This document shows positions 28,701 through 42,918 of a stretch of DNA of 64,000 bases, in pieces. Source of the stretch: Margaritifera margaritifera (lineage: Eukaryota; Mollusca; Bivalvia; Unionida; Margaritiferidae); NCBI GenBank assembly GCA_029931535.1, contig JAQPZY010001301.1, positions 1,612,001 to 1,676,000 of the forward strand. Reading direction: 5' to 3'. The notes below the pieces were generated by a model. The model saw only the letters and a program-made list of their open reading frames with translations, searched no databases and was not told where the DNA came from. How positions within the stretch are numbered: position 1 is the first letter of the stretch; each line of letters opens with the position of its first letter. The translations under genes and the position numbers were made by a program.

Positions 28701-29041
28701 CAGTGTGTACCTATCTTAGCCTCTGTACATTCTCCACTAAACCTAAACTTAAACCAGTTCCATTGTTAGCTAAATTGAGATAGCTATGACCGTGATCATG
28801 TTCGTTTTCTTCAATCTACTTGATAGCATAAATAAACCTTTACGGTATTTTATATATGTCAATGCTGTGGTTTTACGTTGGTATAGCTGTTTACACGAGC
28901 GAAAATTATGACCTTATGATAATTTCATTTTCTCTTGACACAAAATATATATTTTAATATTTCTATTTCACTTTTATGTTAGATGCATGTAGTCTTCTCT
29001 CTCTCTCTCTTTCTCTCTCGATTTACTCATCATACCCGCGA

Positions 29042-29093
<52 letters not shown>

Positions 29094-30417
29094 TCCTCTG
29101 TCCAAATAATTGAAAATGTATGTGAAGACAAACATTTTATCTCTTTCATTTACAGTGCCATTGAGATTTACCTTTTTACCCAAAATTGATAGACTTTTTC
29201 AGGAACTTAAGTTCAGACTATCCAAACAGTTGGGACTATGATATGGTGCAGAAACTATTTTTCTTCTTTCAGTCACAGTGACATTTGACCTTTGGCATTA
29301 TGATCTGAAAATCAGTGGTTTTCTTCGATACGTGAAACGCAAACCAGACACAAAACAACCTTGTCCTGTAGAACTATTATTGTCCAGAAACCATATTTAT
29401 TGGCTTTTTAACATTGACCGTGACCTTTGATCTCTTGAACCATATATCAAGAGGTTTATTCCATACCCTACTTGCAATTCATCCACAAAGATGAAATAAA
29501 ACTCAAGTTATTGTGGGGAAATCATTTTACTTATTTCATTCACAGTGACCTTGGCCTTTAAGTCTTTGATTTAGCCATGCACAATATTTGGTAACTGTAG
29601 AAGGTTGACAATTTGAGTTCTGTAGCGAAAGCAAAATTAGTCCCCGAAGAGCGCTAATTAACTGAACACAAGCAGTAAAGGTATATATATCCAATTCACT
29701 ACGTTTGTATAGGCTGGTACATGTTTTCACTCAGCTCTTTTGCTTCTTTATTTTTCTCAGTCTTCATTTGTTGATAGCAAAGTCATAAATCAATTTACAA
29801 TTAAAACATATGACGCTGTCGATTAGTTTCATAGAACTGATCCAAATGTTTATGCATCTCTTTTCGTTTGAGTTATGTACGTCTTCTACAAACCTGAGTA
29901 TTGGTCAACGTATATTCTCCATACATTACGGATATTATACTCCAAACATTACGAAGTTCAGTTTTTACTGCTCCAAAAAATGTATTTAATATACTTTGGG
30001 ATTCGGATATATGTATATGTATTCTGATACCCATAAATTTAATAACTTTCTCCATTTTATCTCAGGGGCAGGTATACATACACAGTGAGTCCGAACACTA
30101 GTAATGGCGATCAAGTGGTACTTTTTGCTGATTCGTACAGCTCCAGTAATCTCAGTTACATTAGGATTAACGGCGCAGGTAAGCATATACTGTCAAATAC
30201 GTTATGATGATAGAGATAAATAGGCTTATTCTTTATAAACGTCCCAAAGATTGTCATTGGTAAGGAACGTGAAACATGACTGAAGTAGGGACTATTTTAA
30301 ATAATGCAATATTTTCTATTTCTCCTCAAGCATATCATTTTTTCGTTTTCAATATTTGATGTAAAAGGTATACGAAAATTAGCATTAACCATAAATATTT
30401 ATCTCGTATTAACAGCG

Positions 30418-30477
<60 letters not shown>

Positions 30478-32071
30478 GCGGTTAAATGGCAAGGAAATTG
30501 TAAAGTGCCACAATTAATCATCTTGTTATAACAAACGAGAAAATGCATTAAAAAGGCAACGTCCATCAGCATATTGCTAAGAATATTTCCATTGAGGCGC
30601 AATAATATTGCTTCTTCATCAGCACCCCACTTTGTCGGTAAATACAATGAACATTCTAGCATAATTATGACAGTTTGTGACAGTTGGCGCATTGGACATT
30701 TTGCCTTCCAATGAACTCCAGTCGAAATTGTATTTAAAGGAAAATCTGACCTTCAAACGTGTTTCCACTACACTTATAAACCATTTTGCCAATTTGTTCA
30801 GTCATACTTGTCAGATAAGCAGGAGAGAGACCGATATTTTATCTTCACAGGACCGAGTCATATTTGCTTTATCATGATACTAAGACAAAAACTTATTTAT
30901 CTTCTTTTCTCTTCCAGTGATATCAAACCGGCATATATCACCCGGATATGGCTTAAGGTGTACAAGTTTCTATTGAAATCTTCATTCTGACTGTCAATAT
31001 TTTTGCAGCTATTAACTTTTGAAAGATTTATAATTATTTGGGTTGGTAGAAATTAATTGTTTATGTATATATACGTATATACGATTTTTTTATATCTTTT
31101 TATGTGGTAAATTGGTTTGCCCCATTTTTTTTTTTTTTTTTTGGGGGGGGGATTATTTTTGCTGATTTTAAAGGTTCTCTCAACACATTATTAGCTATAG
31201 TATGCCCACATAATGTGATCTAAGTGCCTTTCACAAGCATACAAAGAGGCAGCCGACCCGGGTCAGCCTGGGCCATTATTAAACCAGCGATCCTTATGGT
31301 ACGAGTCCAACGCTCGGCCAGCTGAGTTACCGCGACTCCAAAATTAGATAGATTCAGGACAGAAAATCAACTTTCATCTATCAAGGCGCTGTAAATGTCA
31401 GCAACATAAATGTAAAGCCGATATTGGGAAATAAATGTAGTTATTTATACATGGCTGTGCAAATACTATTAAATTTTACGTTTCTTTTGTGAATTGTATG
31501 TGTTATATTGGTTTTGTGTAAGCTGACCTACAAGCTATAATACTGCATCGCATTGTGAATACCAGTCAACACATAGATCGAGGATGGAAAGTGTCATTAT
31601 GTCTCGACAAAAGTCCTTCAGAGCACCACAAAATAATTATTTTTGAATGACCATAAATTATATGGATTATATAACATAAAACTCCCGATCAAAAGCTGTT
31701 TATTCGTTACCCACTTACTCTTTCTCATACATCCATACAGACAAAATATACAAGCATTACAATCGGACCAAATTCGATATAACTGGAAGCGCTAACGCGG
31801 TAATAAACTGAAGTGCCTGTTACACGTTAAAGACACAGCGCCCTCAGGGAGAATATGTCAGTCTATGTCCCAAAATTTTAGAAATTTGATACTGATTTCA
31901 CTTAAATTGCATTACCTGTCGTACTCAGATTTGAATGCTATGATAACACAATTTTATTGAATGAGTGCATATCATCTCAAAGCAATGATATTTCCTTCAA
32001 ATATGTATTACAGTTTGTGTTTTTGTGTTCCCAACAAGAAGTTTAACGTACCAAATCCTATATTGACACTT

Positions 32072-32164
<93 letters not shown>

Positions 32165-35100
32165 CGTTCCGTCAAAAACGCATGTGGTCAATTCCGGGTA
32201 CTTTGAAAAGATACTCGGAGAACTCAAGGGGAACCTTAGAAGTAGAGGATACAGAAATAGCTACATTGGGGAGGCTATTAACAAAATTAGACTCGACTAT
32301 TTAATAAAGGAGCCCTCCTGAAATATAAAATCAAGAAAGCCATCAAACGCGTCACATTCGTGGATACTTTCTACCTCGATGCCCCACTTAAAACACCTCA
32401 TACGGAAATATTGGCACCAGATTGAATCCTCCGAACGTGGCAGGTGCATATTTCACGAAGTTCCTATGTTTGTGTGTCGTAGACCTAACAATCTGAAGAA
32501 CCATCTGGTACGTGCCAAGGTAACCTCAAAAAATACCACAGCTTCAGACACATATTGCTGCAAAGACAAGCGTTGCCTAATTTGCAAACATACGTCCAAG
32601 ACCACATCGATCAAAAGTTCGACGACCGGAAATAGTTTCACTATCAATCAGAAGTTAGGATGTCGAACCAAAAATGTAATATATCATTTAACATGCAAGA
32701 TCTGTCCCACTCAATATCTGGGCGAAACTGTTGATTTCAGAAAACTAATGAATAACCAAAAGAGCCACATTTGCAACAAAATGAACGCGAAACTCGCCAA
32801 CCACCAAAACTGGGTATTCAGCCGAGTCCTTTGCGATGCTACAGATTGAATATAACCTGGGGTGGACCGATATAGAAAGCACACGGAAGGAGCGATACTG
32901 GATACTACAATCGAAAACTCGTGGAGAGTTCAGCCTAAATGAAACATCTAACCGTCCTGATGCAATCTTATCAAAACTACACCCACGCATCAGTTTATCC
33001 GACGTACTCAATTTGTGCGATAATATTTACCCAATTAAACATTCCGTAACACTTTGCATGTATTTTTATTATTATTTTAACCTATGATCTTTCTATGTTT
33101 AAAGTACATTTATGTTTTAATTTGGTTGTATTGAACATGCAATTTGAAATAAAGAATTCGTATCGTCTTACATATGTACATGAAGGGAGACGATAGACGA
33201 TCATGTTATGCTGACCGTTGAAATTCCACGACCACTTTCTTTTAGTAGTCTTTCTAAAACGAGTTGCATTTACCGTTCGGGGATTTATCACAAGTTTATG
33301 TTCCAAATAATGTTCTCAGTAGAATATACATACTCCTTTCTCGGAGACGGAATGCGACTGTTATGGGGCATCCGCCGTATTTTAAGGCTGTTACCTTGCC
33401 TTTTTCACCCCTCTGCAATTGCCAACATGGCAAATAATGCAAGGCAGGGTACCAGACTAAAATACATAGGTCCATAATGGGCATACTGGCTATGACCAGT
33501 TTTCGATATACATACTACGTTTTTAGATAAAACGAAAGCGGTAATTGTATTGGTTAATAAAAGAGTCACCACGTCAACAGACCCCGAATTGGTGCCTGTC
33601 AGATCGATATGTTATAAGTATATTTCGATTTGAATCAGGTTGTGTCTACCTTACAAGCAAAGTGTAGATACTAGAAAATTGAATGCAAATTGTATGTCTA
33701 AATGTTTCCCAAACGGAATACACACATGTGAGCAACATGTAGAAATAAAGCGAAAGTTTAATCTTACAGGGGATTCTCGGCAGCTCTATATGCAATTCTA
33801 AATTAATTTAGTTAACACAACGTAACCGAGTAGCTTAATAATTACATAACAAAATGATTACAATGAAACAGTAAAATAACACTTATGATTTTAGCATATA
33901 AAAATTGTTCAGTCTCTTGTAGGAAACATGCGATGATTCAATATAAATTATATTTGTGTTCTTTACTTTAACAATTGGAAGCTGTTTTGAGGTGAACATA
34001 TTTGAAGGTTTTTTTATAAAAGAGTCGTATCAGTCTCTTCTAAAACTGTGCGATGATTCACTCAATTAAAAATTCAATTTTCTCTCTTCATTGTAACAAC
34101 TGGAGGATATAAACCTATTTGAAGGTTTTTCTCTCCTCTTCTAGCATGGCTGTTACAAAGTAAGAGTAATGATCATGCACGGTTTACTGTGTGTAAACGT
34201 CTTCAGGAACACTCGGGAAAGACTTTGAACCCTTGGACTCAATAGAAGTTCATGTCCTTGGGAATTTCCGTTCCAAATATTTTTAGTAGCCTTTCAGGTA
34301 AAGCGTTGTCATTCGTATTAGGAAGAGTTATCGTCCGTGACAATATGTTCCAAATGACTTTCTGCACACAACAAAATGTGTATGATCTCTACATATGGGC
34401 TCCTGTTAACACAAATATTTACCACATGCATGAAGAGTCACCTGTTTTTTCTTGGCGTCTCAAAAATATACCAAGCTGCTGGACCGCATATGCTTACCTT
34501 TAACACGTTTTGTAATTAAGAGTTTAATATACGAATATATTTTACTATAGTCAATACAAGAATATTCAAAAAAGTATTGATAAGTTCTGAAGACAGTGTA
34601 ATCCAACCTTATTCGACAGCTTTCGCAACGCATCGCGTTATCCTAGTGTTGGTTATTCGACAATTGTTGGGGCCAGAAACAAAGGGAGTGCGATGAATTA
34701 TAATATTTCAAAATACACTACATCGGACTGAGATTCAAGATAAGTCTTTACGTGTTGATATTTAGATCCCTCCTTAACCTTAGAAACAGATTTTTAATTG
34801 AGAAATTAATACCAGTAAGAAAGATCAGGGCAGTATTCTCATAATCTCTTTTTTTTACTTTATAGTTCAGAATGAACTCTTGCATAACCTAAACTGTGAA
34901 TAGAAGACAAATTGAATTTAAAAGAAAACTAAAGAATTAAATACATATGATGACACTCGTCGTTTTTACAAACATAAACTGGCCTGTCCCTCGCTAAAAG
35001 TGCGATGATCAATGTACCGAAAATGGTGGCATTTTCAATTAAGGCTCCAAAACGCCATTTCTTCTTTTCTCCTGGATTGTTTTCAATGTCGCAAAAATGT

Positions 35101-35297
35101 TTTTTGGCCCTCTCAGCTCTAGATTGGATTAAGTCTCCTTTGAAGCAAAGCCGCATCCTTTTTCGCAAAACATGTAAGGCATCGGTTCACGCACATTTCA
35201 ATATAAAAGCTTCAGTAGAATAAGTGATGCATTATTGGTAATTTAAAGTAAAAACATACAAAAGGCAATATAGCAAGTGGCAATCTAAGTTTAGAGT

Positions 35298-35389
<92 letters not shown>

Positions 35390-36696
35390 TTGACTAATAT
35401 GTAAATTACCAATGAATTATTACAATCTCCTCGATGAAGAAGTTTTTCATCAGGAAAAAGACTGTTTGAATTTAATAATAATGCAATGTAGCCTCTATGC
35501 TGAACAACGAAAGATACCTCTGATGCACATGAATAAAGGTATCTAGGAATGATAATTCATTACATATTTACATTTTCTTCAAGAAAAATATTTACCTGTA
35601 TTAATTATATTTTAAAATTTGCTACTATTCCTATATTAAAGTGCCTAAAAGAGTTGACGTTTATATGTTATCGCATGTATTCTGCATTTTGTTAAGGCAT
35701 TTCGTGTATTCAGTGTCAAGACACACAAATTAGTTTAAATGCATATTTTGTATTTTCAGCTTTTAATACAAATAAATAACCCAATATGATTTCCCCATAA
35801 AATACATAATAATTCAATAACTGAGCAAGGAATCTATGACCTTTGGGTTCAAAACGTCCTGGCAAATGATACAGTCTATTAAGCTGATCATTTGATGGGA
35901 GTCAAACTCTTCTGGTCATGAATTCAACGCCTTAAGAACTAAGCCACCGCAGCTCCCATGGGTGGGATTCCCAGTGGTTCCCACATAATTTCTTCAGGGG
36001 CGACCCACAGGTTGGTAAGGAATGACGCACTACTCCGTGCTAACTGCACAGATTAACACACTTGTAATGCCAAGCAATTTACACATTAAGATTAGGCTAT
36101 GAACATGTTGCATTCATTATTTAACCTTTCAATGCCTAGAAAGTAATTAAATACTCACGGAAAGAAGATAAAAAACGCCAACAATAATATGAAATGCAGT
36201 TATATATGCTCTAAGCTGTTCTTTCCCCGTCTAAAGTTCAATATGTGTCTGAATTTGAATACAGAAGCTAACATGTGTCAACTACACAGTTGAGCGATAT
36301 CAAGACAACTAGGACTCTTGTTTAAATTAATAATGAAAACTTACATTTTCTGGCTATGTTACTCTTCCTGGTAAAAATGTTGGTCCACTACGCCAAATAT
36401 AGCATCATAAGTCTCATAGGCGCTTTAAAAAAAATAAAAAAAAATAAAACTGCATTTATCTTATCTACCAAAATATATTTCCGTGTTAAAAGCTGCAATG
36501 TTCAAATTTTCTTCACTAAACCGTATCTATAGGGAGCTGGGTAGGAATCTAAACACGGAGAGCGTTTAAGGCGACACATTTCATACATTTTATATGTAAG
36601 AGAAATCTAATTGACAAATGTCTTTGATATTGTCCCATTTCTTCGATTTCCTCATTTTAAAACTCCATGGAAGACTTAATGAGAAAACATATGACA

Positions 36697-36766
<70 letters not shown>

Positions 36767-39700
36767 TTTAAATGCAAGTTGCATGCGTTAAATTATTCTA
36801 ACCACTCAATTTTGCTTTTTCCTTCCCTTTAAAATATATAAGTTTAATTCATTGTGTTGCATGTATTTATATATTTATTTCGGATTGAATATAATTTCTA
36901 CCTGAAACAGTCTTATCGTGCAAGCTTGCATACATGAGTACGCATTTTAATATTATATTTTTTTTTTGTTTCAAGATATCAGCAGTAGCTACGTTTACGA
37001 AGGCAGTACAGTCACTATTGAGGTGTATTGGTCTCTCAAGTCGTTCGCGGCTTCATTCTCCGTAAACTTCACCGTTTTTGCTACTTATTCAGGTAAGTGC
37101 GCAAAAATAGTTCACACTAATAGGATTGAGAATAAATTTTTTCAGTCACTTTCCAATTGTATGGAATTCTTAATAGACCATAGAGTGATATGATTCTCAT
37201 TTGCCGTAATATCGATGCAAATACTTATAATGTAATACATCCATTTATATCGCATAATACAATTATTTAGGTGAACTGACAATATTGCAGTGCGTATATT
37301 TATATAACCATTCCACTATATGTTCCTTTGTTGTCCACATTTGAGGAGTGTGCACATGAGATGACACGAAATGTGGACTCAAGCAATTGGTATCTTCCAT
37401 GACAAAATCATCAAGATGCTGGCCAACTGTAACCACTAAGGATGGGATATTATTCTTACCAAAGCGAGTAATCGAAATACCGTATAGAGGTTTTTTCGCA
37501 TATTCATTTTTTTTTTTCAATTGTTGGGGGTGGGGCGGTTGGAGTGGACCGATTTTGAAAACTCGTAGAGTTAAAGTCTGCTTGAATCTCGAACGTCAGC
37601 CTTCAATTTCCAGATTGCACTAATTATCTTTAATGGATAAGCTACTTTTGCAAACTAAGTTTAAATATTCTCCACCAAGACAGGTTAATAGACTTGACTG
37701 AAATAGGAAAGAGTTTATTTTAATTAGGATTTTATACATGTACATTTTCAAAATATATATGACGCTTTGTTTCCGAGCGATATTTTCTTGTTCTTTTTAG
37801 TATTATAGCACGTACCTTAAACATGTTCTGATATCAACATAACATTGTTGATGAAGTGCCTTACATATTATTTAGTTGCACTGTCAGATAAAGGGTCAGA
37901 ATATCTACACACTCTAAATCTACTAAAATACAAATATAGAATTGCAGAAAAAAGAAACATTTGTCAGATCATAATCGTGAAACATTTGTGATAGCTGTTA
38001 GCCGTTCGATCTTAAATCCGCCATATTTTGCTGCTGCTAAAGTAAAGCGTTATACGGTTGTAATAAGATATGTGTCACATAATTATGTCGGAGCTATTTG
38101 ACCTTTTACAAAGATAATATCAGTAGAGGTATAATACATTGAAAAGCATTCCACGATGTTTATTCTGTACACATTGTATAAGAAATCCTATTTTGCGAGA
38201 TACAACAACACAGAAATTTTCAGTGTGTCCATTTTTTCGAACATAGAAATCAAAGGTCTCATATATCCGTTTGTCCTACTGTTATTTGCGTTTGCGGAAG
38301 TATGCATGTATCTATGTCACGTAAACATATTTTGAACAGGATTTATACAAATATAACTATAATGTAATCTACTACCTGCACATTCGATAGGTTTATTTTT
38401 TATTATTTTAGTTCCCCAACGTACCCTGTGCAATATGAACGAACCTTTAACTGCGTCAAGAACTGAATACAGATATATATATTCGCCTGGATATGGTTTG
38501 GGATGGTATTGGCACACAGCGTATGTATTGTCGCTTGGACATTTTGTCTTTGCATAAAATTCAATATGTTATGCGATCCCAATGGAAAAAGTCTCTTTCA
38601 TAATTAATCAAAACTGTTTTTATCAATTATCTGATATATTTCACCTTGCAATTTCACAAAGTTACGGCTGTTTTGCATACTCGTATAAATTTGTACGTGT
38701 ACATAGACAAGTTTCCAAAGCTTTTACATAGATTCTAAAGAAGATCAGTAAAAAAGCGGAGTTAAATATATATGCTTTTGCGATAATATTATTATATATT
38801 ATAAATGGAGTGTCTATGCTAAAATAAACGCTTTAATGGTTTTTCTAGTAGTAGTAGTAATGGTTATGATGGCTGTAGTGGTGCTAGTAGTAGTAGCAGC
38901 AGCAGCAGTATTAGTAGTGGTCAGAACAAGACTCGTTACCATCCCGACCAGAGTCGGTTTCAATGAATATAATAAGTTCATGTAGTTTAGATTTTTCTGA
39001 GATAATTATCTTGCTACGAATATAAAGACATGTAAAGAAACTGTTTAAGATATACAAACACAATATACAGACAGGAAGACCGAGACATAAACAGGCACAT
39101 ACGCAGATACATGCATAAATACATAAAAGTCTCTCGTTTCACCATCTTAAAGAAATTGTTATAATCTGCTATTTGCATACCTATGCACGATGTTAACAAC
39201 ATCCATCGAATGATTTTGCTTCGGAAGTTGTGATTTTTTAAATGGACCAAATATGCTTCTTCTCTTTTTCTTTCTTTCTTCAACGTTTCTTCGGAGGAAA
39301 TCAAGGGATTTATATTGTATATGCAAATAATATTTCTCTACCACTTCAGCATATCTACTTTTGTCTAAAATATGTATTTTTCTTTGGCAAGCTAACCATG
39401 ACGTACATACATACATACAGACATGCATACACACATACATACACACATACATACAAGTAACCAAAGTTACCCTTTGGTCGACCAAAGTGACCCAGCACTT
39501 TGCGTTACAAATGTTCATAAGGAAATCATCATAGTACAACAGATAAGTGTACAGAGATAAAGTGCAATGTAAAATGCGTTCATGATATGATGATACAAGA
39601 TGGGTTATTCATAGGGCTAGGAAATGTGTTAATGTTGGAATCCGATGACGGTTTGATAAAGCAATTTGTTCTTACGCCCATCATCTACTTACCCATACAT

Positions 39701-40494
39701 TACAAGCTCGGGAATATCTATATTTATCATGCAGTTATTTTTTTCGAAGAGGATATCATCATAATTTTCATCAAACAGACTCTTCCTTGACTGCAAACAG
39801 TGTGCCTTAATATCTTGTACATACGGTAAATTCCATGCCTGATATGAACACATATCTCCTCAATTTCAAGCAATTGAAATTCAAATAGCATATTACCTAT
39901 TGGTCCAGTATGCAGCGGTGTAAATCCCACTATTGTAAAACATTTTTGTTTCCACAAACTTCACTATTGTAATGCTATTTAGAATAGCCGTTCCATTATT
40001 AAACTTTATTACACTAGGGTTTCGTGATCTGCCTTTTATAATAACCAGTATTGTAGTAAGCTGATCAATTAAACAAATGACTTCGTGTGCACGGCTACCT
40101 TGATAGGCATTAATATGATATCATCTCATTTCATTGTTTTTGTTAGGAATATTATATCACTCAACTTTATTACAATTCGTGGTGTCCATCACGCATGAGA
40201 TGGAACCACTATCGAAATAGTTTTACCATGCTATTACTTTACAGTGACCTGTACTATTTTAATAAAGGTCAAACCTCTAGTTCATGTTGATCAAGCTATA
40301 TATCCCGTCAAAAATATTGTGTCAGCCACTGTCCACTATCAGTAACAATTCCGAATTTTTCTTTGTTTAGTTACAGCTGTAATTTCACTGTGACTACAGA
40401 ACCACAGTATTCAGCAGACACGGTTGTTATCCGAATTGATGGGGTAGACACCAACTTCTACAATAATTCCATGACGGTTAATCACATTGGTTAG

Positions 40495-40590
<96 letters not shown>

Positions 40591-40682
40591 GATCAATCGA
40601 CTGAAAATATATGTTAAGTTGGTCGACATGCATCTAGGTAGTATGTATATACCTATAATGACGGTTAATCACATTGGTCAGC

Positions 40683-40733
<51 letters not shown>

Positions 40734-42361
40734 GATCAATCGACCAAAAATATATCTAGATAGTATGTATATTCCTATAATGAAACAAGGAAACTGCAAG
40801 TTTCTATCTAAAACAGGTGTTCAGGCGGAGATTAAGAAAGTTAACTGCATTGGCTACTACTATGAGTTTGCGTCCAGTTTTGTAAACGTTTTATCTTGAA
40901 GATCATGAAGTAAAGTATACGATTACAATTCCTGGAATTAAACCACAAAACTGACTATAATCGTATGTCGTTATTGTTGAAGCGCAATTTCATGAACCAG
41001 AATAATTGTTTGTTTCCTTCACAATTCTTAAAAAACGGAAACCGACATACTTTTTGCATATAGTAAAAGTTGTAAATGAAAATATATGTGTATATTATAT
41101 CTCTTGATTAATCAGAAAATAGGTGGAAGTAGTGCAGAATTATAGTCGTGCACATGTTTGAATTTGCAAGGTATACAAAAGTAAAGAACGAGTTGTAAAA
41201 TATGCCAGTCTGTCTGTATTTATCCCTCAAACAGTATAATTTTTTAAAAATCTAGCTAATAATTGTTTTCCATATTAGTCAATTTTTAAAGCGGTCTGAC
41301 TCAGTATTCATTAAAAAAAAAGAAAAGGTGACTATGAGAAAAGATGGGTATAGCAAGGAATATATTTAAATGTGTTTGTCTCAGGTAACAATAATATGTT
41401 GATGTGTTTGGAGTTTTGAGAGTGTAAATGGGTTACTTAAGGAAGACTTTATATCACTAGACTGAAACCAAAGTAATGACGTACCTTTATAAACATGTTC
41501 CTATTTGAAATTAGGCGGAGCAACGTCGATCAACACCGGTCACGTTACAAGCCACTACTACAAAAAATATCCATCTCTGACGTTCCAATTTGATGGGTCA
41601 TACTATGACCGATATGGAGGGTTTTATGTGGCATACTGGTCGGAACCAACAGGTAAGTATAACTAGCATAATTTACCAATTGAATAAGTTATCAAGTTTA
41701 ATTTACTTGGCTTTTCAATTACAGTCCAACAAACCTGTCCAAATAGACTTTAATCAGAAAATATGTAAAATATTTCAAAGAATAATTTTTATTCAAGTTA
41801 TACATAACATCAAATAACCTAATAACATGACGTCATCTAAGTATCATTTTTATCTCTTGTGGAACGAAAATAATGGTATAAATATTGTGCTCATGATAAA
41901 AATGTTTTTGCATTTGTTAAGAATGTATTTGTTAAAAAAGACTTGTAAAACCTTACAAGAATATAACAACATTGCATTGTATTTTTCTTATATATGTATG
42001 AAAATACGTAGCAATTGAATTAATGCATTACAAAAGTCTACGGACTTTTTCAGTAGATTTTTCGTCTTTTCTGTTGTAACAAAATGCCTTTTGGTCTCTG
42101 TATTTTTTAAAGAAAAGTCAAGCAAATGGGGAATAAAAGTAGGATCTTTTTTTATGATCAAACTTAATACCATTGTTAATCATATTGCATCATCTTTCTT
42201 TCCTCATCTGAATATCGATATCAAAATAAAACTTGTCGGACGCGCTGACAAATATATTATAGGCACTCTAATTTTCTATGACAAGAAAAAGATTAATACT
42301 CCCCGTTGTATACATGAATTAAACATGGTACACAATTTCATAAAAATCATCTCTCTCCATC

Positions 42362-42398
<37 letters not shown>

Positions 42399-42838
42399 CA
42401 TAAGGGACACAAATACGCGGAAACCTGTGGTGTGATAAAAAACAAAAAAAGCATTTGAGCTAGATGAAAGTAACTTATACCAAGTAACTTACAAGAACCT
42501 AGATCGTTGTGATGGTATGTGTACATTTTCAATGGAATTTATCCACAGTGTTTACAATACCAAAGACAAAGTTGCAATAGCCTGGCGAGACCGTTCAGAA
42601 ATTGTCTTGGTTAGAAGGCACACACATACTGTAATTTATTTAATGCAATGTTGTTTGGTGGGGGGTTGTTTGGGGTCGTGGTTGCGGGGGGTGGGATGGA
42701 TGTCATTTTTTAACCTATGAAAAGGTTCTAAAAACAGATTATTTTTAAATATTAAAATGTCCGAACTCGGCTCTTTCTCGTTTCCTTTTGATAACAAATG
42801 TAAACATCTCGTAGTATATCAATGCAGTGATACACCGC

Positions 42839-42918
<80 letters not shown>

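Larger units (their letters stand above)
20153..30065 (+). other. Intron 5 of unit A, expanded about 8.5 kb
   Basis: The paralogous intron in B is 1.4 kb. Homology holds to about 20230 and resumes near 29210. The extra block contains a long inverted repeat, a (TAA)n tract, a 44-base tandem pair, short coding-like minus-strand frames (23600-24259, 26911-27102) I cannot identify, and an integrase/chromodomain fossil. Stretches 22800-25600 and 25900-27850 hold nothing else I can support. Confidence 0.7.
30179..36975 (+). other. Inter-unit intron between exon 6A and exon 1B
   Basis: 6.8 kb. The 5' part (to about 32050) is paralogous to 45493-47190, and the 3' part (from about 33170) is paralogous to 51470-56665 and to the window start. 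Between them lies a Penelope-like fragment. Other contents are (CT)n, (AT)n, (CA)n and two tRNA-derived repeats. No additional exon was found. Confidence 0.65.

Noticed and set aside
30918..30975. Possible extra exon with SPGYGL after a CAG acceptor
   Set aside because: The paralogous sequence in unit B (about 46240-46310) aligns but lacks SPGYG, and there is no conserved donor or frame. A chance resemblance is more likely.
32379..32849. Host Cys-rich protein of 156 residues
   Set aside because: Segments match the Penelope-like ORF C-terminus and GIY-YIG domain, in a truncated and frame-shifted element.
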